Origin: Methylosinus sp. Ce-a6
GTDB taxonomy: Bacteria; Pseudomonadota; Alphaproteobacteria; Rhizobiales; Beijerinckiaceae
DNA length: 64,000 nucleotides
NCBI RefSeq assembly: GCF_009811655.1
Contig: NZ_BGJX01000011.1
Coordinates: 40,261-104,260, forward strand
Direction: 5' to 3'
Part shown: positions 52,980 to 61,727 of the stretch, piece after piece
Layout: each line of letters starts with the position of its first letter
How positions within the stretch are numbered: position 1 is the stretch's first letter
Notes under the pieces: model-generated
What the model saw: the letters and a program-made list of their open reading frames with translations, nothing else
What the model was told of the DNA's origin: nothing
Database searches by the model: none
Made by a program: the position numbers and the translations under genes

Positions 52980-54212
52980 CTATCGGACGACGATGCGGCC
53001 CATGCCCCAATTGGGCTCGACGCGCGGACGCCGCGTGCGGAATTGGCCTTTCAGCACCAGCGCGAAGGCGATGGCGTCGAGGCCGGCGAGCGTCAGCCAC
53101 CAGAGCTGCTCGGCCGCCGGTCCGAGGACGCAGATCGTCAGCCCCGTCGCCAATCCGCCGAGCAGGAAGGGCGCGAGCACCGGCCGGGTCCGGCCGATGA
53201 CGTAAAAGGCGCGCGCGACGACCGCCGCGAGGCCGAAGGCGCCGAGAATTCCGAGGTCGAACCACACCTGGAACAACAGGCTGCGCGGCGTGTCCGGATA
53301 GAGATAATGCCCGGCGACGCCGAACACGGCCGCGCCGAAGCCATGGCCGATGAAGAGCCGCGGCCCGTCACTGGCGATGATTCGCCCCCAAGTCTCGAGC
53401 GGCGCCGCGAAAGCGGGCAGGCGCTCCGGCGCGGCGAGATGCATGAGGATCGGCGCCAGCGGCGCGAGCAGGATCAAGCCCGCGGCGGTGATCGCCAGCA
53501 GCGAGCCGGCGCGTCGCGCCTTGCCGAAGGACAGCGTCAGCACGAGCGCGCCGACGATCAGCGCCGGCAGCGCATTGGGCGCCCGCGCCAACAGACAGGC
53601 GGCGACGCTGACGAGCGCGACGACGGCGGCCGACACCCAGCGCCCGCGCAGCGCCAGCGCGCCGAGCGCCGGCCAGATCGCCAGCGCGAGGCCGAGGCCG
53701 GCGCGCTGCAAGGCGTTGCTGTCGAGATCGACCGGCTGTCCGCCGCCGCTCGCCGAGACGAGGGCGACGGCGGCGAGCGCGGCGGCGGCGGCGGCCGTGC
53801 CGATGGGCAGCAGATTGAGGTTGGAGGTCTTGGTGCGCGCCGGCAGCAGCGCGCAAGCGGCGGCGACGAGCGCCAGAGTGGCGACGCTCTTGGCGAATCG
53901 CTCGGCCGGGCCGGCCCCGAAGGGCGTCCAGGCGAGCGACAGGCCCGTCCAGCCGACAAAGAAGAAAGCGGCGAATGCGGTCGGCGTCAGCGCCAGAACG
54001 GCGATCTCGCGCAAGCGGCGCGTCTCCGGCGCGAGGCTCGCCGAGAGCAGCAGCAGAGCGGCGCCGATGGGCAGCAGAATATAGACGGTCTGCCGCGTCA
54101 GGATCGGCGCCAGCTGCGAGATGATGAACAGCAGCATGATGCTGAGACGCGCGAGAAGGCGCGCCGCCTCGGCGGCCGGATCGTCAATTGTGCGTCGCGA
54201 AACATTGGACAT
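52980..54212 (-). CDS. O-antigen ligase/Wzy-like polytopic membrane protein
   Basis: A 410-residue inner-membrane protein with about 11 hydrophobic segments and a periplasmic loop containing ERLPAFAAPLETWGRIIA and IGHGFGAAVFG, similar in plan to the WaaL/Wzy superfamily where the large loop and a GHG/H motif are typical. It should transfer or polymerise polysaccharide on the periplasmic side. No glycosyltransferases are nearby, so the substrate is unknown. I start at ATG 54212; the frame opens at 54230. Confidence 0.72.
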   Translation of the reverse strand: MSNVSRRTIDDPAAEAARLLARLSIMLLFIISQLAPILTRQTVYILLPIGAALLLLSASLAPETRRLREIAVLALTPTAFAAFFFVGWTGLSLAWTPFGAGPAERFAKSVATLALVAAACALLPARTKTSNLNLLPIGTAAAAAALAAVALVSASGGGQPVDLDSNALQRAGLGLALAIWPALGALALRGRWVSAAVVALVSVAACLLARAPNALPALIVGALVLTLSFGKARRAGSLLAITAAGLILLAPLAPILMHLAAPERLPAFAAPLETWGRIIASDGPRLFIGHGFGAAVFGVAGHYLYPDTPRSLLFQVWFDLGILGAFGLAAVVARAFYVIGRTRPVLAPFLLGGLATGLTICVLGPAAEQLWWLTLAGLDAIAFALVLKGQFRTRRPRVEPNWGMGRIVVR

Positions 54213-54331
54213 GGCGGCGGCGTTCGGCATAGGGCGCCCGCCCGGCAGGCGGCGCGGAGAATTCTAATGTTTGTGTTTCGGCGAATCCATGGACGCGCCG
54301 CCGTTGCGCCGCGGCAATCTGCGCCGCGACG

Positions 54332-55462
54332 TCACTTTTTCGGAAGGTGTGTCTCTTTTGCCCATTCCTCACGTACGCAAGCGTCCCCCTCCTTCGGGAG
54401 AGCCTTCCCGGCGAGTACGGAAAGGTCTTCCGCAGGCAGGAGCCGCGCCAGCGCCCACACGGCGGCGCCGCGCGCGAGCGGCGAGGGATCGGCGAGCATC
54501 GGCTCGACCGCGGCGGCGAGCGCCGGGATGTTCGAATTGCCGATCGCGATCGCGACATTGCGGCGAAAGCGCGCGTGGCCGAGCCGCTTGACCGGCGTTC
54601 CGGCAAACAGCGCGCGAAACCCCGAATCGTCGAGCGCGGCGAGATCGGCGAGGCGGGGCGCGGAGAGCTCCTCGCGCAAGGCGAGCTTCGCATCCCGCGC
54701 GCCGCGGGCGAATTTGTTCCAGGGGCAGACGGAAAGACAATCATCGCAGCCGAACACGCGATTGCCGATCGCTTCTCGAAACTCGCGCGGAATCGGGCCC
54801 TTGTGCTCGATGGTGAGATAGGCGACGCAGCGTCTCGCGTCGAGCCGATAGGGCGCCGGAAAGGCCTTGGTCGGGCAGATGTCGAGACATTTGCGGCAGG
54901 AGCCGCAATGGTCCCGCTCCGGCGCGTCGGGCTCCAGCGCGAGATCGGTGAAGATCGCCCCGAGCAGGAGCCAGGAGCCGAAGCGGCGCGAGACGAGATT
55001 GGTGTGCTTGCCCTGCCAGCCGAGCCCGGCGGCCTGGGCCAGAGGCTTCTCCATCACCGGCGCCGTGTCGACGAAGACCTTGACCTCGCCGCCGCCGGCC
55101 TGCGCCAGCAGGTAGGAGGCGAGCTGCTTCAGCCTTCCCTTGACGACCTCGTGATAGTCGCGCCGACGGGCGTAGAGGGAGATCGCGCCGCGCTCGGGCC
55201 TGCCCAGAATCGCGAGCGGGTCGCCGGCCGCGCCATAATCGACGCCGAGCATGACGATGGAGCGCGCCTGCGGCCAGAGCGCTTTCGGCGAAGCGCGGCG
55301 ATCGGCGGTCTCCTCCATCCAGCCCATGTCGCCATGGGAGCCGGCGGCGAGCCATTCGGCGAGATGCGCGCCCGTCTGCGGCGGCGCGCTCGCGCTGGTG
55401 ATGGCGCAGAGGTCGAGGCCGAGCTCGGCCGCGCGGCGGCGCAGCCGCTCCTCGAGGCTCAG
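54332..55462 (-). CDS. queG: Epoxyqueuosine reductase QueG, non-canonical start
   Basis: A protein of about 376 residues that reduces epoxyqueuosine to queuosine in tRNA, using cobalamin and two 4Fe-4S clusters. The cluster motifs CGSCRKCLDICP and FGCDDCLSVCPWNKFA are intact, and a HEAT-like C-terminal part follows. Length matches E. coli QueG (379). The frame has no ATG, GTG or TTG near the expected start; a CTG at 55462 overlaps the stop of the upstream GST gene and is the best candidate. The open frame runs much further upstream, but only as a shadow of other genes. Confidence 0.9.
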   Translation of the reverse strand: MSLEERLRRRAAELGLDLCAITSASAPPQTGAHLAEWLAAGSHGDMGWMEETADRRASPKALWPQARSIVMLGVDYGAAGDPLAILGRPERGAISLYARRRDYHEVVKGRLKQLASYLLAQAGGGEVKVFVDTAPVMEKPLAQAAGLGWQGKHTNLVSRRFGSWLLLGAIFTDLALEPDAPERDHCGSCRKCLDICPTKAFPAPYRLDARRCVAYLTIEHKGPIPREFREAIGNRVFGCDDCLSVCPWNKFARGARDAKLALREELSAPRLADLAALDDSGFRALFAGTPVKRLGHARFRRNVAIAIGNSNIPALAAAVEPMLADPSPLARGAAVWALARLLPAEDLSVLAGKALPKEGDACVREEWAKETHLPKK

Positions 55463-56151
55463 AAGTCCAGCTCGGCGTAAACCGGCCCCGGCGTCATGCC
55501 CGGTGTGCGATCGGCCAGCAGGGGACGGAAGGCCGGCCGCGACTTGATGCGCTGATACCAGTGCTTGACCGTCTCGTCTTCGTCCCATGGCACGTCGCCC
55601 AGATAGTCGACGCAGGAGAGATGGGCCGCCGCGGCGAAATCCGCATAGGTCAGGGACTCGCCCGCAAGCCACCGCCGCGCTTCGGTCAGATAGCCGATGT
55701 AGCGGATATGGGGACGCAGATTGGCGCGCGCGACCCGCAGCAGATCCATGTCCGGCGCGCCGCCGCCGATCTCCAGAGCGAGAAAGCGCTTGTAGACTTT
55801 CTCCGTGACCAGGAAATTCGTCACCTCGTCGAAGAATTTGCCGTTGAACCAGTCGATGAGCCGGCGCGTCTCGACGCGCTCGCGCAGGCCGCGCGGCATC
55901 AGCCGCAGGCCGCTGAAATCGCTCGGCAGGCAGTCCTCGAGATATTCGACGATGACGCTCGCGCCCGGAATCACGGTCCCGTCGTCGTCGACCAGAAGCG
56001 GCGTCCGGCCGGCCGGGTCGAGCGTCAGAAACTCCCGCCGCCGCTCCGCCGCCCGCTCCTCGATCAGCGTCGTCTCGATCCCATATTCGGCGAGAATCAG
56101 CCGCACGAAGCGGGAATGGGGGCAGAGCGGATGATGATAGAGAGTGGGCAT
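55459..56151 (-). CDS. Glutathione S-transferase family protein
   Basis: A 230-residue cytosolic protein with an N-terminal thioredoxin fold (PTLYHHPLCPHSRFVRLILAEYG, TPLLVDDDGTVIPGASVIVEYLED) and an all-helical C-terminal domain (residues 90-215). The first strand contains CPHS where some GST classes carry the catalytic Ser/Cys. Substrates unknown. I start at ATG 56151; the frame extends to 56280. Its last bases overlap the start of queG, a neighbour pair common in Hyphomicrobiales. Confidence 0.85.
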   Translation of the reverse strand: MPTLYHHPLCPHSRFVRLILAEYGIETTLIEERAAERRREFLTLDPAGRTPLLVDDDGTVIPGASVIVEYLEDCLPSDFSGLRLMPRGLRERVETRRLIDWFNGKFFDEVTNFLVTEKVYKRFLALEIGGGAPDMDLLRVARANLRPHIRYIGYLTEARRWLAGESLTYADFAAAAHLSCVDYLGDVPWDEDETVKHWYQRIKSRPAFRPLLADRTPGMTPGPVYAELDF

Positions 56152-56391
56152 GGAGCCGTGGTGTGACGGCGAAACGCCGGATCGTGGAACCGAAGCGGAG
56201 CCGACCGTATAAGTCGGCGCGTGCGCCGCCACAAGCGCAGAGATTATGCGCCGCGGCGGCGCGAAACGGCTCCACCTCATTGAAAATAATGTGCTTCGCG
56301 ACGACCTCCTCCGGCGCCTGCGACACTGTCCGCCACCCGCCTTTTTTATGGGCGGCGTTAATGATTCGTTTCTCTTTCGCGGCCCTGGCGC

Positions 56392-57018
56392 TCACAGCAC
56401 GATCACCTGCGCGCCGATTTTCACGCGGCCGAAGAGGTCGGCCACATCCTCGTTGAGCATACGGATGCAGCCCGAGGAGACCGCCTGTCCGATCGACCAG
56501 GGCTCGTTGGAGCCGTGGATGCGGAACATGGTGTCGCGCTCGCCCGAATAGAGATAGAGGGCGCGGGCGCCGAGCGGATTGTTCTCGCCGCCTTCCATAT
56601 GGCGCGGCAGGTCCGGCCGGCGCTTCAGCATGGCCGCGGGCGGCGTCCAATCGGGCCATTGCGCCATGCGGCCGATGCGGGTCTGGCCGCTCCAGGCGAA
56701 GCCCTCGCGGGCGACGCCGACGCCATAGCGGATCGCGCGCCCGTCCGGCAGCGAGAGATAGAGCAGGCGGTTTTTGGTGTCGACGGTGATGGTTCCGGGC
56801 GCCTGACCGGTCGGGTCTTCGACGATCGCGCGGGTCGAGGTCGGATATTCGCGGGCGACGCGCGCATCCTCCGTCTGCGCCGCGACGGAGCGGCCCTCGA
56901 AGAGCGCGAGGAAAGGATTGCTCTCGGCGCGGGCCGCTGGAGCGCAGGAAACCGCGGTCGCGGCGACGGCGGCGAAAAAGGCGGCCTCGGCGCCGCGGGC
57001 CGAAATTCGTGAGCTCAT
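56392..57018 (-). CDS. L,D-transpeptidase (YkuD/ErfK type)
   Basis: A 208-residue exported enzyme that forms 3-3 cross-links in peptidoglycan or attaches proteins to it. Signal peptide about 1-31 (CAPAARA); YkuD domain from about residue 75 with the catalytic motif HGSNEPWSIGQAVSSGCIRM (His and Cys in the conserved HXX-SXGCXRM array). GGGAGGAC precedes ATG 57018. Length is typical. It is upstream of the GST gene on the same strand, 240 bases away, so it may be a separate unit. Confidence 0.92.
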   Translation of the reverse strand: MSSRISARGAEAAFFAAVAATAVSCAPAARAESNPFLALFEGRSVAAQTEDARVAREYPTSTRAIVEDPTGQAPGTITVDTKNRLLYLSLPDGRAIRYGVGVAREGFAWSGQTRIGRMAQWPDWTPPAAMLKRRPDLPRHMEGGENNPLGARALYLYSGERDTMFRIHGSNEPWSIGQAVSSGCIRMLNEDVADLFGRVKIGAQVIVL

Positions 57019-57254
57019 GACGTCCTCCCGTCTCGTCCGGATGTTCGATGGCTCCGGTGTAGCGGGAACGCGGGCGCAGATTCGTGCGTCGGCGCACAGA
57101 GCGCGCCGAGGTTGCGGGACGAGCAGGACGCTGGAGAGCAGAAAACTGGAGAGCAGAACACGGAAGAATATGACGCTTGCCGGCGTCGTCCGAAGCCGGG
57201 TTCGAGGAGCAAGACCAAAGCCTCACCCTCACCCGAGCGCAATATCCGACGTCC

Positions 57255-57944
57255 TCAGATCGTCTTGCCCTCGAAACGGCAGAGATCGGCGATGATGCAG
57301 CGCTCGCATTCCGGCCGGCGCGCCTTGCACACATAGCGCCCGTGCAGAATGAGCCAGTGATGCGCGTGCAGCTTGAAGCGCTCGGGCACGATTTTCTCGA
57401 GACCCGCCTCCACCTGCTCGACGGTCTTGCCTGAAACGAGCGGCAGCCGGTTGGAGAGGCGGAAGATGTGCGTGTCCACCGCGATCACCGGAACATGGAA
57501 GGCGATGTTGAGCACGACATTGGCCGTCTTGCGGCCGACGCCGGGCAGCGCCTGCAGCGCCTCGCGGTCGCAGGGCACGTCGCCGCCGTGCTTCTCGATG
57601 AGCTGCGCGCTGAGGGCGATGACATTCTTGGCCTTGGTCGGATAGAGGCCGATCGTCTTGATATGCTCGCGCAGCCCGTCTTCGCCGAGCGCGAGCATTT
57701 TTTCCGGCGTGTCGGCGACTTTGAACAGCGCGCGCGTCGCCTTGTTGACGCCTGCGTCGGTCGCCTGCGCCGAAAGAACCACGGCGACGAGCAGGGTGAA
57801 GACATTCACATGCTCGAGCTCGCCTTTGGGATGGGGGTCGGCCGCCTCGAGGCGCGTGAAAATCTCCTCGATTCGCGCAGCCTCGCGGCCGCGCGGCGAC
57901 GCGGGGCACCGCGCCTTTGCGAGCGAGCTCTTTCCGTTCGGCAT
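57255..57944 (-). CDS. nth: Endonuclease III (DNA glycosylase/AP lyase)
   Basis: A 229-residue base-excision repair enzyme that removes oxidised pyrimidines and nicks the abasic site. The helix-hairpin-helix reads LPGVGRKTANVV with the catalytic Lys, the catalytic Asp is in VIAVDTHIFRLSNR, and the 4Fe-4S cluster pattern is Cys-x6-Cys-x2-Cys-x5-Cys at the C-terminus (CKARRPECERCIIADLC). Length matches the family plus a short N-terminal extension. Monocistronic, divergent from the DUF2244 gene. Confidence 0.95.
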   Translation of the reverse strand: MPNGKSSLAKARCPASPRGREAARIEEIFTRLEAADPHPKGELEHVNVFTLLVAVVLSAQATDAGVNKATRALFKVADTPEKMLALGEDGLREHIKTIGLYPTKAKNVIALSAQLIEKHGGDVPCDREALQALPGVGRKTANVVLNIAFHVPVIAVDTHIFRLSNRLPLVSGKTVEQVEAGLEKIVPERFKLHAHHWLILHGRYVCKARRPECERCIIADLCRFEGKTI

Positions 57945-57988
57945 AAAGGCGTTATAACTCGACGTCTCGGAGAACGAAAGGCGGCGAC

Positions 57989-58486
57989 GTGACGGCGAGC
58001 GCTCCTTCGACGACGGCCATTTATCAAGCGCGGCTCATCCCGCATCGCTCGATGACGCCACGGCAGGCGCATTTGTTCATCCTGCTGTTCGGCGCGGGGA
58101 CCTGCGTGCTGTCGCTCCCCTTCTTTATTCTCGGCGCCTGGCCGGTGATCGGCTTCATGGGGCTCGACGTGCTGGCGCTCTATGTCGCCTTTCGCGTGAG
58201 CTTCCGCTCGGCCGAGGCCTTCGAGAGCCTGCGCTTGACGCCTTTCGAGCTGGCGATCGTGAAGGCGAGCCCCTATGGCGCGCGGCAGGAGCGGCGTTTC
58301 GACACTTATTGGCTGCGGCTCGAGGCGGAGACGGACGAGGAGTTCGGCACGCAGCGCGTGCTCCTCGTCTCGCGCGGCGAGCGCGTCGAGATCGGCGCAT
58401 TTCTGGCGCCGGAGCAGAAGGCGGCGCTCGCCGCGGAGCTGTCCCGCGCGCTGGCGGAAGCGAAGCGCGGGCCTTTCCATTCGTAA
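57989..58486 (+). CDS. DUF2244 family membrane protein
   Basis: A 165-residue integral membrane protein with two hydrophobic segments (about 29-48 and 50-70) flanking the short loop, followed by a cytosolic beta-rich part (TPFELAIVKASPYGARQERRFDTYWLRLE). DUF2244 proteins are widespread in Alphaproteobacteria and often sit near nth, as here; the role is unknown. The start is GTG 57989 with GAAAGG upstream. A partial family A repeat begins right after the TAA stop. Confidence 0.82.
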   Translation: MTASAPSTTAIYQARLIPHRSMTPRQAHLFILLFGAGTCVLSLPFFILGAWPVIGFMGLDVLALYVAFRVSFRSAEAFESLRLTPFELAIVKASPYGARQERRFDTYWLRLEAETDEEFGTQRVLLVSRGERVEIGAFLAPEQKAALAAELSRALAEAKRGPFHS

Positions 58487-58537
58487 AGCGTTTCCAGCCG
58501 AAGCGGACGACGGTTCGGCGTCGGAAACGCGTCAAAG
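58487..58537 (+). repeat. Repeat family A, copy 8 (first half only)
   Basis: AGCGTTTCCAGCCGAAGCGG to GTCGGAAACGCGTCAAA, the palindromic first half without the hairpin, directly after the DUF2244 stop codon. Confidence 0.75.
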
Positions 58538-58591
58538 TGTGAAGCGCGTTTTCGGGTGGCGGCGGCGCCCGCCGCGGGCGATGATGCGCGC

Positions 58592-59497
58592 ATGGCCCTC
58601 GCCGTCCAACCCTGTCTTCCCGCCCCGGAGCCGTGGCTCGGCGACGACTACGCCGCCGTCGCGCGGACGATCCACTTCATCGGCGAGAATTGGCGCCGGC
58701 AGCCTTCGGTCGAGGAGATGGCGCGCGCCGCTCGCGTCTCCGAACAGCATTTGCGCGCTCTGTTCCGGCGCTGGGCTGGGCTGTCGCCCAAGGAGTTTCT
58801 GGAGGCGCTGACGCTGCGCCACGCCCGCGCTCTGCTCGACGGGCCATGCAGCCTGCTCGACGCCTCGCTCTCGCTCGGCCTCTCCGGACCGTCCCGGCTG
58901 CATGATCTCTTCGTGACCCACGAATCGCTGACGCCGGGCGAGTTCAAGCGCAAAGGCGAGGGGCTCGACATGCGCTACGGCTTCCATCCCTCGCCCTTCG
59001 GCGAGGCGATTCTCGTCGCGACGGAGCGGGGCCTCGCCGGCCTCGGCTTCGCGGACGGCGCGCGCGAGGCGGCGCTCGAGGATTTGCGCCGCCGCTGGCC
59101 GAAAGCGCGATTTTCGCTGGACGAGAACGCGACCGCGCCTTTTGCGCGGCGCGCCTTCGACCCGGCGGAATGGTGGCCGGAAAGGCCCTTGCGCCTCGTG
59201 CTCATCGGCTCCGAATTCGACGTTTCGGTCTGGGAGGCGCTGCTTTCGATCGAAATGGGCCGAGCGACCACTTATGGCGCGATCGCGCGCCGTCTCGGCA
59301 AGCCGGGCGCCGCGCGGGCCGTGGGCGCCTCCGTTGGACGCAATCCCGTCTCCTTCGTCGTGCCCTGCCATCGCGTGCTCGGCGCGAGCGGCGCGCTGAC
59401 CGGCTATCATTGGGGCCTGACGCGCAAGCAGGCGATCATCGGCTGGGAGGCGGGACGGATCGCGCGCGCTCCGTCGCCCTCGCGTAGCGCCATTTGA
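58592..59497 (+). CDS. AraC-type HTH fused to O6-methylguanine-DNA methyltransferase
   Basis: A 301-residue Ada-like protein. The AraC-type HTH occupies about 20-115 (VEEMARAARVSEQHLRALFRRWAGLSPKEFL), and the MGMT domain the rest, with the active-site PCHR in VVPCHRVLGASGAL. It repairs alkylated guanine or phosphotriester-like lesions by suicide transfer, and the HTH may make it a sensor of its own expression. The N-terminal Ada Zn domain is absent. I start at ATG 58592; a GTG at 58556 is possible. A degenerate family B repeat overlaps its stop codon. Confidence 0.9.
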   Translation: MALAVQPCLPAPEPWLGDDYAAVARTIHFIGENWRRQPSVEEMARAARVSEQHLRALFRRWAGLSPKEFLEALTLRHARALLDGPCSLLDASLSLGLSGPSRLHDLFVTHESLTPGEFKRKGEGLDMRYGFHPSPFGEAILVATERGLAGLGFADGAREAALEDLRRRWPKARFSLDENATAPFARRAFDPAEWWPERPLRLVLIGSEFDVSVWEALLSIEMGRATTYGAIARRLGKPGAARAVGASVGRNPVSFVVPCHRVLGASGALTGYHWGLTRKQAIIGWEAGRIARAPSPSRSAI

Positions 59498-59542
59498 TTC
59501 GCATGCGCTTTTCCGACAATGCTTCGCAGTTTTCGGGAACAG
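59496..59542 (-). repeat. Repeat family B, copy 3 (degenerate, inverted)
   Basis: Diverged first half of family B in reverse: GATTCGCATGCGCTTTTCCG followed by GCTTCGCAGTTTTCGGGAAC. Between the MGMT and DUF1640 genes. Confidence 0.6.
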
Positions 59543-59607
59543 CCGTAGCTGCTGGACGCCAAGGCCGAGACGCGCCATATTCCGGGCGGTTCGACAAGGT
59601 CCCCCAC

Positions 59608-59943
59608 ATGAGCGCCGCCGTCGCATTCGATACGTTGAAGTTCGTGGAGAAGCTCGAGGCCGCCGGCGTGCCGCACGCACAGGCCAAGGCGACCGCCGAA
59701 GCTTTCGCCGAGGCGACAAGCCAGGAACTGGCGACAAAGTCCGATCTCGCCGTCGTGAGGGCCGATCTCGCCGTTGTGAAGACCGACCTCGAGACGAAGA
59801 TCGAAAAGGCCGAGTTGCGCCTCGAGGCCAAGATCGAGGCCACCAAGGCCGAGATCATCAAATGGCTGTTCGGAACGATCGGCTTTCAGACGCTCGTCAT
59901 TCTCGGCGCCGTACTGGCGCTCGCCAGGATGGCGCATAGCTAG
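59608..59943 (+). CDS. DUF1640 family coiled-coil membrane protein
   Basis: A 111-residue protein with a helical N-terminus (AVAFDTLKFVEKLEAAGVPHAQAKA), a charged coiled coil that repeats the unit DLAVV(R/K)[AT]DL and ends ELRLEAKIEATKAEI, and a C-terminal membrane helix (FGTIGFQTLVILGAVLALAR). This matches DUF1640, the bacterial relative of CCDC90/MCUR1. The function in bacteria is unknown. Its stop codon TAG is supplied by the adjoining family B repeat. Confidence 0.82.
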   Translation: MSAAVAFDTLKFVEKLEAAGVPHAQAKATAEAFAEATSQELATKSDLAVVRADLAVVKTDLETKIEKAELRLEAKIEATKAEIIKWLFGTIGFQTLVILGAVLALARMAHS

Positions 59944-60044
59944 AGCATGTTCCCGAAAAGTACGAAGCGGTTTTCGGAGAAGAACATGCGAATTCAAAGA
60001 GCTTTTAGAGCGAATTCGGGCATGATTCGTCCGAATGCGTTTCT
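59941..60044 (+). repeat. Repeat family B, copy 4 (full length)
   Basis: Starts TAGAGCATGTTCCCGAAAAG, where the TAG is the stop codon of the DUF1640 gene, and ends with an imperfect hairpin GAATTCGGGCATGATTCGTC. An inverted family A copy follows directly. Confidence 0.85.
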
Positions 60045-60107
60045 AAGCTTTTGTTTGACGGGTTTCCGACGCCGAACAGGCGTCCACTTCGGCTGGAAAC
60101 GCTCTCG
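60042..60107 (-). repeat. Repeat family A, copy 9 (first half, inverted)
   Basis: CTTTTGTTTGACGGGTTTCC to CCACTTCGGCTGGAAACGCT, reverse orientation, hairpin half missing. Upstream it joins family B copy 4. Confidence 0.75.
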
Positions 60108-60147
60108 ACTGACGAGATTCGCGCAGCCGAAAAGAACGGACATGCCG

Positions 60148-60798
60148 TCAACGGCGCCGGTCGATCCGCTCGAAATGCGCCTCGGCCTCGCGAATCAGCC
60201 GCTCCTCGTGGATTTTCCAATAGCGCCACAGCGCGATGACGCCGGCGACGGCGCCGGCGAGGCCGATCCAGCCGAGCGGCCCGGCGACGCGATGGATGGC
60301 GGCGCCGAACACATAGCCGCCGAGGCCGAAGACCAGCGACCAGCAAACGCCGCCCGACGCGTTGTAGAAAAGAAATTTCAGCGGGTCGAACCGATTGGCG
60401 CCGGCGAGCAGGGCCGCCAATATGCGCAATAGCGCGATGAACCGGCCGAAAAAGACGATCGCGCCGCCCCAGCGCATGAAGAGATACTGCCCGAGCCGCA
60501 ATTGCGGCGGCCCGATCCCGATATGGGAGCCGTAGCGCATCAATAGGTTGACGCCGAATTCGCGGCCGATCCAGAAGCCGATATTGTCGCCGACGATCGC
60601 GCCCGCCGCGGCCGCCAGCATGATCATGAAAATGCTCATATTGCCGGTATGGCCGGCGTAGATCGCCGCGCCGACGAGCGTCGTCTCGCCGGGGAGCGGA
60701 ATTCCGGCGCTCTCCAGCGCGACGATGAAGAATATGGCCCAATAGCCATAGGTCGTCAGAATAGAAATGATCTGAGCTTCGTCGATCAGTCCCGACAT
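60148..60798 (-). CDS. DedA family membrane protein
   Basis: A 216-residue integral membrane protein of the DedA/VTT family with reentrant-loop plan: ALESAGIPLPGETTLV in the first half, WGGAIVFFGRFIALLRILAA in the second, and several hydrophobic helices ending with ALWRYWKIHEERLI. DedA proteins act as lipid scramblases or in proton-dependent membrane homeostasis. Length is typical. It is monocistronic. Confidence 0.88.
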   Translation of the reverse strand: MSGLIDEAQIISILTTYGYWAIFFIVALESAGIPLPGETTLVGAAIYAGHTGNMSIFMIMLAAAAGAIVGDNIGFWIGREFGVNLLMRYGSHIGIGPPQLRLGQYLFMRWGGAIVFFGRFIALLRILAALLAGANRFDPLKFLFYNASGGVCWSLVFGLGGYVFGAAIHRVAGPLGWIGLAGAVAGVIALWRYWKIHEERLIREAEAHFERIDRRR

Positions 60799-60877
60799 TC
60801 GCCGCCCCTGCCATTTCGACCGAGGGGCGGGATTGTCGCCGCCGGATAGGCCTCGCGCAAGAGGCGCGCGACCGGCG

Positions 60878-61264
60878 TCAGCGCGCGTCGAGACGCGCGG
60901 CGCGCAGCCGGGCGATCCCGTCGAAGGAGAGGCCGCCGCCGCGCTGGAGGAAGGGCGGGCTTAAGGCCTTCACGTCGTCGGCGAATTGCGCGCCGCCCTC
61001 CAATGCCTTCTCGACCACTCTGCGAAGCCCGCTCAATATCGGCTGATCGCAGCCGGCCATCTCGCGCGCGAGCTGGGCCCGCTCCGTCTCACCCGCCCGC
61101 AGCGCGAAATCGCGCACCACCACGGCCACGAAACGACCTTCGCTGACGCCGTTCTCCTGCGCCACGGCGCGCACTCTTTCCGCAAAGACGCCCCCGATGC
61201 AGCTGGTCGCCGCCTGCGCGACCTTGTCGTTCGAGCATGAATGGATCAGATCGGTGACGAGCAT
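60878..61264 (-). CDS. Conserved hypothetical protein
   Basis: A 128-residue cytosolic protein I do not recognise. It starts MLVTDLIHSCSNDKVAQAATS and is mostly helical, with scattered Cys (SCIGG, AGCDQ) and no membrane segment. I use ATG 61264; the frame is open to 61315. It is alone on the minus strand. Confidence 0.5.
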   Translation of the reverse strand: MLVTDLIHSCSNDKVAQAATSCIGGVFAERVRAVAQENGVSEGRFVAVVVRDFALRAGETERAQLAREMAGCDQPILSGLRRVVEKALEGGAQFADDVKALSPPFLQRGGGLSFDGIARLRAARLDAR

Positions 61265-61385
61265 GACCTTTTCTCCGTCCTGCGAACGAAACTCTCCTGC
61301 TCCGTCGAAATGCATTTCGATAATCCCGTATCTTTGCGGCCCCTGCGCGCCCGCATTGTCGGCTTATGTCCCCGAACGCCGCCCC

Positions 61386-61410
61386 TGCGTATGTTTCTCG
61401 CCCATACGCA
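61386..61410. repeat. 8-bp inverted repeat in a long non-coding stretch
   Basis: TGCGTATG (61386-61393) and CATACGCA (61403-61410) form a perfect dyad. It is in the 460-base gap 61265-61727 between divergent genes, which otherwise holds no gene I can support. It could be an operator. Confidence 0.35.
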
Positions 61411-61727
61411 AGGGTCGGATACGCAAAAGCCGGACCAGATTTCTCGAAGTCTTTCCCCTCGGCTGTCTTCGCCGCTATATCGACGCAAATCCGAGCTTCA
61501 TTCGGAATCTATTGTATCGTTTCGGCGTCCCGCCCGGCGCCGCGTAAGCAAAACGTCGTAGAAGTGAAAAGGTTTCATCGCGTTCCGCTTTGTCCAGAGG
61601 GCCGGGGCGGCAAAGACCTTGCCGCGGGTCGAAGCGGCGAGATTTTTGAAAGGAAAGTCATCGATGACGGCGGGTCCGCGCCGCTCGCGGCGACTTTCAT
61701 TGGGGGATGTCGATTGGAGGAAGGTCG

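Noticed and set aside
55463..57334. Upstream extension of the queG frame to about 1000 codons
   Set aside because: The extension overlaps the GST and L,D-transpeptidase genes in another frame and has no domains; only the part from about 55462 is queG.
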